In this document: positions 1-11,651 of the stretch, one piece after another | How the letters are laid out: the number at the start of each line of letters is the position of its first letter | Position numbering within the stretch: the first letter of the stretch is position 1 | NCBI GenBank assembly: GCA_012295275.1 | Contig: CM022678.1 | Coordinates: 12,423,329-12,487,328 of the forward strand | Source of the DNA: Chrysomallon squamiferum | Lineage: Eukaryota; Mollusca; Gastropoda; Neomphalida; Peltospiridae | Direction: 5' to 3' | DNA length: 64,000 nt | Notes under the pieces: generated by a model | What the model saw: the letters and a program-made list of their open reading frames with translations, nothing else | Told to the model about the DNA's origin: nothing | Databases searched by the model: none | Made by a program: the position numbers and the translations under genes

Positions 1-28
1 TCATGGCAAGTGATGAGTACACTCGGTG

Positions 29-75
29 CATGTTGTCTCAGTGGTCGAGTGATGTTGTCTCAGTGGTCGAGTGAT
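29..75. repeat. 22-bp tandem duplication
   Basis: The unit 'tgttgtctcagtggtcgag' plus 'tga' occurs twice in direct succession, followed by a partial third start ('tgtcgtcg'). It lies just outside the left edge of duplicated copy A and has no counterpart next to copy B. Confidence 0.9.
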
Positions 76-1497
76 GTCGTCGTCTGTCTAAGAAGTGCGG
101 GGGAATGGATGTCGTACTTTCCAATCTCGTCAGCGACATCAGGCTTTGTGAGTGGACTTCTGTGCTAGTGCGTTCCAGATTAGAATCAGACATAGCGTAT
201 TCATTCCTAAATGTATACATACATGCATACACATACTCATACAGGTCAGATACACATACACAGATTTAGAAATGTATTTTATTGTTCTTATTTTTGTTTA
301 CACCCATGAACTCTTTTGTATATAGTTATAAAATGTATCATGTATGTTAAAACAGTGTCGCTTACCTGAAACTAAAAAAAAAAAAAAAAATGAAAAAGAG
401 AAAAACTAGTAATAGTAATTTTCTACTACCGAAATTTAACACGGACTAATTAAATGTATATCGACATAATCAGATTCAAAGAGATGTTGTCCAGATGCTG
501 ACTTTAACCATTTTGGGAAAGTAGTTACAGAACCAGAAAATATAGCTTTAAACCCAAAAATAAACTCTAAAGACCATAATCCGTCCACTTGTACAAAACT
601 GTTAAGAAATAAGCTCTATTCGTAAAAAGTCTCCAAAAAGTAAATTATTTTTTGTAGAAATAAATTTTTCAAATAAACTTTCCGCTAGTCAAGAATTATG
701 TCTAAACACAAATTAATTTGGCCGCTGAAACTTTGAGAGATGAACTTTGTACCTGTGTTCCCAAACAATGAGTTTGAAGTAATCCATTGGATATACTTAA
801 CCTGGTTACGTATCTTAAACGTAAACTAAATTAAGGTAAAGGAAATATCCACCATAATACAGAGTTAGGTTCAAACATCGAAAATCTAAAACAAAACGAG
901 AATTTTATGGTAGCGGATATTTAAGACTGTCTTTGTTATAACGTTAAAAACGGATATCTATGAAACTGTTTTTCAATAGATACATTTCTCTTCTCTATAC
1001 TAGGCATAGATAATCTTAATAAAGTAATAATGTTTATATGTATATAATCTTTTTATTATTATTATTATTAAGATTGTAAAGTCTATATATATCATAGAAA
1101 TATAAATGAACTATAAACAAGAAACAAGTTGTGTGTGTGTGTTTTTTTTTTAGTAATTATAATAAGCAAATAAACTGCGGTTTTTTTATATAACAAACAT
1201 ACAAAGTTTTAAAATTTAAGAACTGAGACAAAATAGCTATGTCGGGATTTGATTAAGAAACAAATTTTTAAAATATGTCAGTCAAGGCTGGCTTTTCTTG
1301 CTCTTTGAATTCGATGTTCATTGACATCTGCAGTAATCTAATAATTTGTAATCTTTGCACAGTCCGGTGGGCCCTTTTATGAAATGGAGGTCTTGTTTTC
1401 GTAAGAGTTTGACAGCGGGTTAAGGTTAGATTTTTTCTGACGTGTTGAGAAATTTTGCAGTGTAATCTGTATCATTGAGCACTTTAGGCATAGACAC

Positions 1498-1521
1498 CAC
1501 CACAACAACAACAACAACTAC

Positions 1522-1580
<59 letters not shown>
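1498..1580. repeat. (ACA)n/(ATA)n microsatellite
   Basis: A run of CAA/ACA triplets passes into a pure ATA run. Copy B keeps a shorter, interrupted version near 50,455-50,515. An apparent minus-strand ORF with a poly-Tyr run here is only a reading of the repeat. Confidence 0.95.
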
Positions 1581-1582
<2 letters not shown>

Positions 1583-2040
1583 GCAATGATAACAAATATT
1601 ATTATTATAAATTTTCACAAAAGCTGATCTTTTACAAGACTTTTTTTTTTTTTGTTTTTCTTTTGTTTTTTTGAGGAAACCCACATTCCTCTGTAGTCGA
1701 TACCCAGCATTAAATTCGATACCTCAGTTTTAAATTAAACAAGATTTATTTGTGATGACGTAGCATTTTACCCGTGTCACGTGGTGGTTCTGAGTCATGT
1801 GATCAGCTGATTGTTGTCGTTCAGCCAGGATAGAAAACACATTTCCTACAAGTATCAGGTCCGTACCCGAGTTAAATCATAGATGTGGGCTTACTGTTGT
1901 GTATTATATGTCATTTCACCACTAATTATTAATGTTTCTAAAGTAATAACATTCAGGATATATGAATGATAATAATCACAAACAAAGAGGTTTGACACGA
2001 ACTGAATAAACATCATCTGCTAACGTATGTTTCTATTTTA

Positions 2041-2260
2041 TCTTGCGAAAAAAATAACACATGGAAAATAATAATAAATAAAATAAAATAAAATAAAATA
2101 AATAAATAAATAAATAAAATAGCTACTAATATAAATAAATAAATGATTAAATAGCTACTAATATAATAATTACTAATAAACGTTATAAAACAATAAATCT
2201 ATTAAACACTTTTGTTATTTTACTATTTATTTATTTATTTATTTATTTATTTATAATTAA
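2041..2260. repeat. A/T-rich tetra- and pentanucleotide repeats
   Basis: AAATA and AAAT runs on the left are followed by ATTT runs on the right (about 2,223-2,252), forming a loosely inverted A-rich/T-rich block. No coding potential is visible. Confidence 0.85.
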
Positions 2261-2512
2261 GGCCTCTACTAATTAATTTTTGTTTATACATATACTGTCA
2301 TAGAAAACAAAACATAATGCGTTTGTAACAAAAAACCAGAAAGTAGCGGCAAGATATGTTAAAATAGATTACGTTTATTTCTGTGAATTTATTGACGAAG
2401 CTGTAGAGTACGAATCAGCTGTACATTATGACCACATTTTATATAATAATTAATATCGGGAAATCAATTTAATTATACTGTCATAAAATAATAATTTTAC
2501 TCAATGAGATTT

Positions 2513-2516
<4 letters not shown>

Positions 2517-2557
<41 letters not shown>
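2517..2557. repeat. (CA)n microsatellite
   Basis: About twenty CA dinucleotides. Copy B has a shorter CA run at the matching place near 52,650-52,671. Confidence 0.95.
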
Positions 2558-2559
<2 letters not shown>

Positions 2560-3329
2560 ATATGCAAATGTATGTCGGAGAGAGATTAGATTAATTACAC
2601 TTATAAAAAAAATAAAAAAATTAGTATTATTTATAATTACAATTATGCGTGTAGTTTGCGTGTATTTGTGATGTTACTTCATTTTTAATCATATCTCTTT
2701 GTATCAACTGAATGAACCTGACATTGTTAAACATTCAAGAACTCCTCTCTTTCACGCATATAAACAAAAGTATCTTTAGATTAGTGAATTAATGAAATAT
2801 ATTTAAAACCATATATATATATTTATTTTTTTTGTAAACTGATTTTGGATATATATCTATATATGTATGTTTATTATTTATATATGTATGTATGTATGTT
2901 TATTATTTATTTTTGAATAAAATGAAATAAGGCTATATAATATAGAGAAGAAATATATATTATTATTATTTTATCACTATTGTATATACGTGTCTAAAAT
3001 CATATATTCACCTTGTAGGCTGTTTTTCATATATCCTACGAAAAAACCTGATACTGCCAGTTCACTATTCAAGCTTAAACACGATACAATTTTGGCGGTT
3101 AAATGTATTATCTTTCTCTGTCCAAATACAAGCCAGCTGCTATCTCCATTATTACTATATATGTTATAGGCTCTAACCACCATTTTATAAATATATTCAA
3201 TACACAAACTATGTTAACGTAGTTGTTAATTTAAATCCTGTTTACTTTACCATAAGAATTAAACAATTTCACGATTATTTTTTATCAGACGAAACAAAAG
3301 TTTAATAGAAAACTTCAAAGCTTCTACCT

Positions 3330-3448
3330 CTTCTTTACATGAACTGGTATCTTCCCCTCACTAAGTGTCGTCTGTCAAAACCGGACTTCGCTACTGGAGG
3401 AGTATATTGACAGTGCAGACGCACAAGCGGATACTTTTTTTCAGCTAA
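3330..3448 (+). promoter_or_regulatory. Putative 5' UTR exon and proximal promoter, copy A
   Basis: This block is much better conserved with copy B (about 53,430-53,572) than the DNA around it. It ends in both copies at a consensus splice donor, 'aa|gtaagt' (GT at 3,449 and 53,573). Both downstream RING exons begin right after an AG two bases before the ATG, so a non-coding first exon spliced to that acceptor is the simplest model. I see no convincing TATA box, so the transcription start is not fixed. Confidence 0.45.
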
Positions 3449-3463
3449 GTAAGTCAAATTTAT

Positions 3464-3482
3464 TATTATTATTATTATTATT

Positions 3483-3530
<48 letters not shown>

Positions 3531-3550
3531 GGGTGGTGGTGGTGGTGGTG
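3464..3550. repeat. (TTA)n(TTG)n(GTG)n microsatellite
   Basis: Consecutive runs of TTA, TTG and GGT triplets lie inside the inferred 5' UTR intron of the copy A gene. The matching intron in copy B is only about 120 bp and consists almost entirely of TTC/TTA triplets, so some 600 bp here are either gained in A or lost in B. Confidence 0.9.
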
Positions 3551-4110
3551 ATGATGTTCAAAGATATTTTAAAATAACGTTTTCAAAGTCAATTCCACGA
3601 TTACGTGTGAGGTATGTGATTTTCAAAGAACCGTAGTACGTCATATTGCAAGAAACGATTTCTTTTCTAGTGGTGTGCTAAATTAACTTGCAGCATTCAT
3701 GGATACTCATATATGTTTAATTTGTTGGTGTTTTTTTGTGAATTTTTCTTTGCTTTCATACAATTTATTACAGACGACTTCTTTTATTTACAACAGACTG
3801 TCGTCTTCATTCTCAAATTAACAGTGACAGGGTTAAATTTAGCAAGTTCATAATGCACTTTTATTTTACGAATAAGACTAAATAATTAAACAAACAGTTT
3901 ATATAGTGTATTTATAAAACAGTGTTACATTCGCAGTTTATATATTTATCATTTCATTTTATTTATTTGTATATACCGTTGGTCGTATGAATTAAGTGGA
4001 ATTAACATGTAATTTTTACCTCCAGTCAATTGTTTTCAAATATTTTTATTATTATTACTTAGTTATATTTTTCTTTCCCTGTATTTTCTCTTAGTCTTCC
4101 CTGATGTTGC

Positions 4111-4150
<40 letters not shown>

Positions 4151-4168
4151 GTTATTATTATTATTATT
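4111..4168. repeat. (TTA)n tract forming a splice-acceptor region
   Basis: A near-pure TTA repeat ends in 'ttcacag' immediately before the ATG of the RING exon. It occupies the polypyrimidine-tract position of the inferred 3' splice site. Read through in frame from an ATG at 4,104 it would encode a poly-leucine leader fused to the RING protein. Confidence 0.8.
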
Positions 4169-4175
4169 CACAGAT

Positions 4176-4711
4176 ATGGCAACAGCTTCAAACTCGGATG
4201 ACAGTATTTCGTGTTGTCTGTGTTTGGGAATTTTCGACAAACCAAGAGGACTTTCATGTGGACATTCGTTCTGCTCTAAATGCCTGCAGAATTACATCAG
4301 CAAAAATTACAACAACAACGACACAGAAATCTCCTGCCCGTTCTGCAGGCAGAATGTCCACATCCCTGACAACACGAAACCAGTGGAAACATGGGCAGCT
4401 CAGTTCTCTATAAACAAGTCACTAGTGGAAGCCATTAACAAAATAGAACATTTAACATTTTGTGAGTCAGCAGTGTTGCGTTTCGATTCATCATTACAAT
4501 ACAATAATTAAAAAAGAAAGAAAAAAAATACTGTGATCATTTAACTGAACATATTTGTTGTGTATTAACCATCGCAGCATAAAAAAATAGAGGACATTTT
4601 ATCAGTAACATTTTCAGCTCACATTTTACATTTAGTTGATAAAATAAATTCGATAACTGTTTACTCATGTCTTTATTAATAGTATTAGTACTAATTACTA
4701 ATTCTATTATT

Positions 4712-4742
<31 letters not shown>

Positions 4743-6166
4743 CAGGTAAAAAGGGAGATATTTCACTTCTGAGTTCTGTTTGTGAGAGTCTCAAAAACTT
4801 TAAAGAAATTCTTCAGACAGAGATGGATGATAAGATTGAGCAGCTTCGCCAAGCCGTCGACATCAACGTCGTGGACACCACAGAAGAGGTCAGAAGGATT
4901 GGTAACACACTAATCACAGATTTCACAGACGCAGTCCACAAAGAACAAGATAGGCTAATAAGAGAAATAGAAAAATCTCAGAACTTTGTAACCTCAGAAA
5001 TAGAAAAATTGTTTAGTGAACACAAACATCTGATTGATGAAAATGAAAAGTTTATAAAACTTGGTGAACATTTGTTAAAAGAAAAATCAGAGTCAGACAT
5101 AAAAATAAATCTTCCAAAATTCTCCAAATTTCAAAACACAACTTCAGAGTTTCTGTCAAATTCTCTTTCACAAATAGAAAAAGCAGAATTCAAAATAAAT
5201 CTCAGAAAATCTGAAAAAAGGAAAGATATTTCTGTACATATTGGTGAAATTACCACAAATATCCAAACAGACACACAGATAAACAGAGTGACAGACACAC
5301 TCAAACACATAGACACCACTAACACAAAAACACAACACACAGACATACAGATAGACAAACAGAGAGACACACTCAAACACACAGACACCATTAACACAAA
5401 ATCACAAGAAGATAAAAAAAATCCTTTTGTGTTTTCCATCCTGGTGTCAGGTGAGGACAAGAGTAAAATTGTCGTTAGTGATAGAAACAATAGCTGTGTA
5501 AAATGTTTTTGTTTAGAAAGAAAATCACTGATAAACAAACACGTGACTTCCTCTTATCCATGCGGTCTTGCTGAGTCACGTGATCAGCAGGGTGATGTTG
5601 TTGTTGTCGTTGTTCTGCCACGTGAAAGTAAAATATTGTTTTTAAATTTGGAAAACTTCAAACTGATAAAAACAATTACAACTGATAAACAGTATAGGTT
5701 TATCGCTGTATTACCCGGCAACCGTCTCGCGGTCACTGAGATCTTTAGTCAGTGCTTGGACATACTGTCAGACAGTGGTCAGCTCATTAATTCTATCTCA
5801 GATGATTTGATCCCCAGACCGTGGCTTCTCACAGTTCACGATCAATTTATGATTGTTGTGACAAAGAGAGATTATCTGAACAGTTTATTTTGTGCGACGT
5901 CATCAGGTGACGTCAAATGGGAGTCACGTGATTCAGACAAACTGAGAAACTTGACAGGTGTTACATGTGATAGGGAGGGAAATCTTTTTGTTTGTAGTTT
6001 TAGTAGAAATTGTGTTGTTCAGTTGTTACGAGATGGTAGCATTACACGTGACATCCTCACATGCCAGGATGGACTGTTTAGTCCTAAGTGTGTCTGTTGT
6101 GATGACAACAAACTCTACGTGGAAACTAACAATGAAATAAAAATCTTTACTTGGTTTAAAAAGTAA
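4176..6166 (+). CDS. RING finger-coiled coil-propeller protein (TRIM-NHL-like), copy A
   Basis: The two-exon model joins 4176-4461 to 4746-6166: donor 'tttt|gtgagt', acceptor 'atttcag|gtaaaa', intron phase 1, giving 568 aa with no internal stop. Residues 13-57 form a C3HC4 RING (C13, C16, C28, H30, C33, C36, C54, C57), which in known families recruits an E2 enzyme for ubiquitin transfer. Residues about 100-255 are charged and helical, likely a coiled coil. About 266-323 is a Thr/Asp/Gln/Lys-rich linker with an internal repeat. About 324-568 is beta-rich with NHL/propeller-like strands such as SGDVKWESRDSDKLR and GVTCDREGNLFVCS. No B-box cysteine/histidine pattern lies between RING and coiled coil. 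Start: this ATG follows the acceptor AG and matches copy B. Likely a cytosolic E3 ligase, perhaps in innate immunity; the role is inference. An upstream in-frame ATG at 4,104 would add a poly-Leu leader and is less likely. Confidence 0.85.
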
Positions 6167-6490
6167 ACTTCAAACTAAGTTAGTTTCACTTAACTGTTTT
6201 GAAGTTGAAAGTCCACAGACATTTCTTTCTGATAAATAAACAGAAAATCAGTTATTTATTTATTGTAAAGTAATTCATTTAGTTAATTTGTTTACTTTCT
6301 TTATTTTTATTTTTAAATATGTTATTTATTTATTATGAATTACTTTGTTTAACCTTGCTAAATTACAAAATAAATTTCACTTTGAAACAAAATCTCTCTC
6401 TCTCTCTCTCTTTAATCTAAACTATTATTTTGTAAAGTAGTTTATTTCAAATATATTTGTACATATTACAATGTAATCAGTCAAAAGTGC

Positions 6491-6496
6491 AATAAA
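6491..6496 (+). terminator. Polyadenylation signal AATAAA, copy A gene
   Basis: The AATAAA within 'gtgcaataaaatat' is preserved at the matching place in copy B (56,071-56,076), about 325 bp past the stop here and 400 bp past it in B. Other AATAAA hexamers nearer the stop (for example in 'gataaataaacag') are also shared, so the site actually used is uncertain. Confidence 0.4.
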
Positions 6497-6721
6497 ATAT
6501 TGATAATAAATAAACTTCTTCTGTCTTCATTTCATTTAAATTTTAAAACTATTTTACGTTGTTTCGTGAACTCTTTGTCTGTATAGCTTCTATATATTCA
6601 CCTAAATGTATGTATGTCTGTATAATATAATTAATGTGCATAATATCAGTGTAGAACAAAGTAGTTCACTGATGAGTTTTATTATAAATTTAATATTAAC
6701 AGCTAATACAAATTATTATTT

Positions 6722-6826
6722 TGGAGATCCCTAGCATTTTCAACATGTGAAAAAGATATGTGACACTTTCCTCGCGGGTCGGGAGAAATGTTTCAACACG
6801 TGCAAAAGGTGCGCGCCGTTGGCCCT
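6722..6826. other. Copy-A-specific ~100 bp segment in the 3' flank
   Basis: Copy A carries about 100 bp, relatively CG-rich, between 'attttgg' and 'ttggccctcgtgtggg'. Copy B reads straight through as 'gttttggcccacgtgtggg' near 56,325-56,345. A TTGG repeat flanks the segment, as expected for a microhomology deletion in B. Confidence 0.7.
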
Positions 6827-7210
6827 CGTGTGGGAAAAAAGTTTCCAACATTAACATTTTTATTCAGCTTGACATATTTTATAAATTTCTCTCTTAGACA
6901 TGAGGTGAAGTTTAATTTTTTTATTATTTATTTTTTAATCCAAAGAAAGAAATAAACAAATAAATGGAAAGAAGAAAAAAGAGAAACACACACACACACA
7001 CACACACAAAATAAAAATAAAATCAGAGAAACAACCGCACAAATGAAAACTGCTAAGCCAAGGAAAAAAAAAAAAAAAAAAATCAAAGAAAGAAAAAACA
7101 AACTCACAATCAGTTTTTAAAATGTGACTAAATGTGAAACTGGATACCTCACTTGAGGATTACAAACACGTGTTTTAAATCCGGGTGTTAGCGATCATGT
7201 TTCGTCTTTT

Positions 7211-7761
7211 TTGTTTGGGATATCTAGATGTATGTGTATATTGTGTTATGTGTGTTTGGTGAGTGTTTGATGTGTAAGGGGTGTGTATGTGAGTGTATAT
7301 GTAGGGTATATGTGTGTTTGTTTGTGTGTGTGTGTTGTGTGCGTGCTTTCTCACAACTCAAAAAGTAGAAAGAAATAAAATTAAGTAAGAAATACCAACA
7401 TTCCAATATAATGTAATAAAATGTATAAGAAAAAACAAAATTACAAAAATAAATTAGAGTAAACATGTATTTCAGAAGTGTGTGACTTGTAATAAATAAA
7501 ATACAAATACACAAGAACAAACAAACCCAGTTATAAATCTGCAAGCTTTTATGAGATCCACAGTGTAAAATTATGTGACCACAATTTACATTGTTATTTA
7601 GACACAGTATTTCACTATACAGTTATCTTGCCTAGATGAAAAACATTTACTGTAACTCAGTTTATTAAATTTAGGCAAATACAGATCTATATAAAACTAT
7701 GCCCTGTATGTAGTAGATTAAAATTATTATCAGCTTAGTATTATTAAAATTATTCATGTAC

Positions 7762-7795
<34 letters not shown>

Positions 7796-7831
7796 AGATA
7801 ATTAATTTTAAAAGATAGATATTATCTTATT

Positions 7832-7868
<37 letters not shown>

Positions 7869-9080
7869 CATTACATTTAGCTAAATGAAACCACATTAAT
7901 TTAGATGCAAACTGTAAGAAATACATTTTTCTAGATATTCTTTGATTTAGATATAATCTAATATTTCTGTACCTATATAACATTGTTTTTTGGGTTAGTA
8001 TATTTAATAGTATCATCAATCTAAAATTATTCAAAATGATATGTTTTAGAGATTTCTATATGTTTAGATTCTAACTTGATACTAAAATACTTTTAAAAAT
8101 TAATTTGTTTTATATATAATCTGTACAGTTATGCATATTCATTCTGCATCCATTAGTATAAAAGTGAAATCAAATATTAGTTCTATAGCCCTACATTTCT
8201 GCAAATTTTCTTAATATATTAATAATATATTTATCTCTTATAAAGGATGAGAGTTTCTTGGTGTATTTAAAAATGTATAAAGTTGATTTAGTTTTCTTTA
8301 TTAATGAAATTGTTGTGAACTGCTGATCATGTGTATTGTAGAGATGTGATTGCTCACCACAGTTTCAAAATAGTAACTTAAAACTGGTTAATAATAATAA
8401 TAATAATAATATATTCCTGCCACTAGCTTCTGGTAATCAAAACAGAACATGGTTTTTACTGAAAGAAATGTTCATGAGTTTTACACATTTTACTTTGAAA
8501 TATTCTTTTCTTTAACACTTAGCACTGTAGAACTTAAATTCATCATGAAACACAACTCGAAAATTCCAGATGTGTAAAACACAACTCTTCTTTTTGTAAA
8601 TAAATAGTCATTTATAATTAAGAAGCAATATACAGAAACACATTATTATAGAATTAAATAAGTTTTGAATGCAGAAACTGTGATACAGCCTGATTAATCA
8701 TGTTAAAAATATTTCCCATCTGAAAACACTTGCACCTTCACCTGACAGTGATTTGAAATACGAGTTCATTCTAGATTTTATTTTACACCCTATGAATTAA
8801 AGATCTCAATATTCTGAAAATGATTAATTATTTTAAGCTGATCATTTCTAGATTATATATATCAGAATTTAAAAAATAAAAATATTTTAAATTAGCATAT
8901 TTAAACAAGCATCTTTTAACTGGCACATTCAAATTAACATTTTCCCATTGGCATATTTATATTTTAAAGTGGAAATTTGCTTGTATAAAACTATGATGTT
9001 CTAGTCAGCATATTTAAAATCAGCTTTAAAACTGCACAATAAAAGATAAAATTCTTAAAATTCGAGTGTAAGTACAAAAT

Positions 9081-9082
<2 letters not shown>
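7211..9082. other. No gene seen; AT-rich DNA with microsatellites
   Basis: Holds GT-rich imperfect repeats (about 7,225-7,340), an ATA run (about 7,761-7,794), an AT run (about 7,837-7,866) and a short AAT run near 8,394-8,410. I see no exon-like block with convincing borders on either strand. Confidence 0.7.

Positions 9083-9142
<60 letters not shown>
9083..9142. repeat. (GA)n(GT)n compound microsatellite
   Basis: A GA run passes directly into a GT run. It lies just downstream, on the minus strand, of the last recognisable EGFR-like tail exon. Confidence 0.95.
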
Positions 9143-9144
<2 letters not shown>

Positions 9145-9209
9145 CTTACTACAAAACTAATCTAAATCACATTAATTGATACAATGATCATTAAAAGTTG
9201 TTTTCTCAC

Positions 9210-9373
9210 ATTAGCAGGTGAATTGTCTGCTGCTTCATCTCCAGGTTCAAGTAGAAGCTGTAAACTTTCATCAGCTTCTACAACCACTCAGATCCATCAG
9301 CAGCCACATTCAGACTGCGAATCAAATCAGTCTTACCATATGTATGTCTGGGCAGACACAGAAGCTCATCTCC
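9210..9373 (-). pseudogene. EGFR-like exon: start of cytoplasmic tail
   Basis: After 'tttgcag' the reading is GDELLCLPRHTYGKTDLIRS, shifting frame near SE to VVEADESLQLLLEPGDEAAD, and ends at 'aat|gtgaga'. ErbB tails have 'GDExMxLP' and 'DADEYL' at these places; the docking tyrosine is Ser here. One indel separates the two frames. Confidence 0.78.
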
Positions 9374-10743
9374 CTGCAAAACAGAAAAGGAACGATCCAC
9401 ATTTATTCTAGTCACAAGACAGAATGGATGCATTTGATTGTTTTTTTACAGGTGAAGAAGCTTAAAATAATTTTTTATTTATTTCTTTTTTACTTCATTT
9501 TTAAAACAAAACCAAAAGAAATCTTATCATTAAGTTAATTACTTATATAAATCAATTATTAATAATTATGTAAATAAAAAAAGAGAAAAATTAAAGTATA
9601 GTGACTGAAAGAAAAAATCCAAAATAAACAACAACAGAAATAAATAAATAAATAAATAAATAAATAAATATATTTCCCATTGCTTTTTATTCTGCCCCTT
9701 TTTAAAAACATTTTCATTGTCTTACAATGTGAAAAAGAACTGAGGACATTGTTCCTGTAACCAACCATTTGTCAATTACCTTCTGAAACCAATAATCCAT
9801 GTGTGATTATCTCTGATCCATTTTTTTCTAATCACCGATCCATCTTCTAAATACTAATCAGTATATTCTAACCGTTTATCAGTATGAGCTAACCACTAAT
9901 ACAACATTTCAGAGACCATCTTCCTTGATACTGTCAGTGCTTATTAGAATATCAGCTTATTAGAATAATAATAATCATAATCATAATCATAATATTAATT
10001 AATAAATACTTCAGTGGTTTTTTTATAAGCATCTGAACAAGTAATTCTTGCATACATTTAAATGTGGAAAATTCCATGCAGTGGATTCAAAGTCACATGG
10101 TTTATTGTGAAGATCAGCAAAGAGCTGTTTAGCACAATGTGATGATTTAGTTCAGTTAAAGAGAACATAATGGAGCATGAATAAATATGTAAGTAAAAAC
10201 TATTAACTGACATATAAACATTATTACTAAACTCTTTCTTTTTTTGGTGGTTTGTTGTTGTTTTCTTAGTTTTTTTAAAACAATGGATTAAAAAACCCTG
10301 CATAATGCAGTCACCAACAAAGAGGTCTTTTTTAGACAGTGTCTGTTTTACTATATTGGAAAATTTGGACTATTAACAACAGGATTGCTAATACAGTGAC
10401 TGCTGTAGCAGATTTAATTGTGTAGTAAATGAACAAAGTAGTGACTAGATATAAATAAGTAGTCAGTGAATAGAAGCAAATAAGATAAAATTGAAAAACA
10501 AGCCAAATATTTAAAAGTGAAATATTTAAAAATAAAAGAACAATACAGGAAATTGTTAAAAATAATAATAATAAAATAAAATAGAAAGATGAAAAGAAAG
10601 AAAAAAGTTAATAAAATAAATCAATTAATTAATTAATAAAAGTTTGATCTCCACAACAAAATTTGTGTCTATGTTATTCTATCATGCAGGAGTTTTATCT
10701 AATATTAATTTTAAAATTATTTTTATAATGATGCAGAAAACAC

Positions 10744-10744
<1 letters not shown>

Positions 10745-10799
<55 letters not shown>
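10745..10799. repeat. (ATA)n microsatellite
   Basis: Pure AAT/ATA run inside the intron between the last two recognised EGFR-like exons. Apparent poly-Asn and poly-Leu ORFs here are readings of this repeat. Confidence 0.95.
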
Positions 10800-11008
10800 T
10801 TAATGCAACTAAAATTAAGCCTAACAAGACACAAATGTAACAATTTTGACTTTTCTAAAAATAAGACTAAATCTTCCGTCAATCTGTTATCAACCTACAC
10901 CTTCATTTCACAGTGATCATTTTCAAACTGTGAGAAGAGATTTTTAAAACAAGTGAACTGTCACTAAATGAGGAGGAAATGTGGATGTGTTTTAAATAAA
11001 ACACTTAC

Positions 11009-11098
11009 AGGAATGACAGGAATCGGCCAGGATCTCAAGACATTTCAGCAAACTCTTCTGCAAGCTCTTTGAAAGATGGATGGCTTTCTATATCCAAC
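11009..11098 (-). pseudogene. EGFR-like exon: end of kinase domain
   Basis: Reads LDIESHPSFKELAEEFAEMS, then TGA, then DPGRFLSF before 'gtaagt'. The stop replaces the Arg of the ErbB 'ARDPxR' motif, a second likely CGA to TGA change. His replaces the usual Arg of 'RPSF', and a few bases are missing at the start of the exon. Confidence 0.9.
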
Positions 11099-11218
11099 CT
11101 GAAAATTTGTTTTATTAATCCCAAAATATCCTGAGTGATTTCAACCATGTAATACTGGACACACACACACACATGCCTTAGAGTATATATGTTTGTAATT
11201 AAATGAATTAAGATGCTC

Positions 11219-11223
<5 letters not shown>

Positions 11224-11278
<55 letters not shown>
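11224..11278. repeat. (AT)n microsatellite
   Basis: Long AT run followed by GT-rich sequence, in an intron of the EGFR-like relic. Confidence 0.95.
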
Positions 11279-11281
<3 letters not shown>

Positions 11282-11651
11282 CCTGTGAGTGTGTATGTGT
11301 TTGCATGTGTTTTTTCTTACTTAATTAAATTATTACTTATTTACTTTATTTATTATCATTAATATTAGCATTATCTTTATCATTATCATTATCGTCATTG
11401 TCATTTAATTATTATCATCGTCATTGTCATTTAATTATTATCATCTTCATCATCATTATCGTTATCATCATCATTATCATCACTGTAATTATTATTATTA
11501 TTATTAGTATTACGATGTGTTATAATTTGCTGTTTTCATATACATACATAGATCCAACATCTATACATATGTATGGTTATACATAAGATTCAGATCAAAA
11601 TTTTTGTTTCAGTGTCTTTGCCATGACAATGTTTATGACAAGGCTACTTAC

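Larger units (their letters stand above)
90..7210. repeat. Segmental duplication, copy A
   Basis: This segment is repeated in the same orientation at about 48,857-56,715. Matching landmarks run in order: the motif around 'atggatgtcgtacttt' (near 108 and 48,875), the stretch ending 'gcgagaaaaccag'-type non-coding DNA replaced here by 'cgagaattttatggtagcgg' (near 897 and 49,641), the block near 3,000-3,220 (53,080-53,300), the two coding exons, the 3' flank with 'gtgcaataaaatat', and the right edge 'gttagcgatcatgtttcgtc' (near 7,188 and 56,691). Sequence beyond that edge is unrelated. Non-coding parts differ by many substitutions and indels, so the duplication is not very recent apart from the converted tract in exon 2. 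Confidence 0.93.

Noticed and set aside
1484-1684. Minus-strand ORF with a long poly-Tyr run
   Set aside because: It is a translation of the (ATA)n repeat with low-complexity flanks; no coding signal.
2977-3207. 76-codon minus-strand ORF with a related ORF in copy B (53,119-53,304)
   Set aside because: Both lie in the duplicated block; amino-acid-changing differences are frequent and the ends differ, so shared ancestry of DNA explains it better than coding constraint.
5131-5538. Minus-strand ORF of 135 codons inside the RING/propeller gene
   Set aside because: Shadow of the real plus-strand exon; its paralogue in copy B is much shorter.
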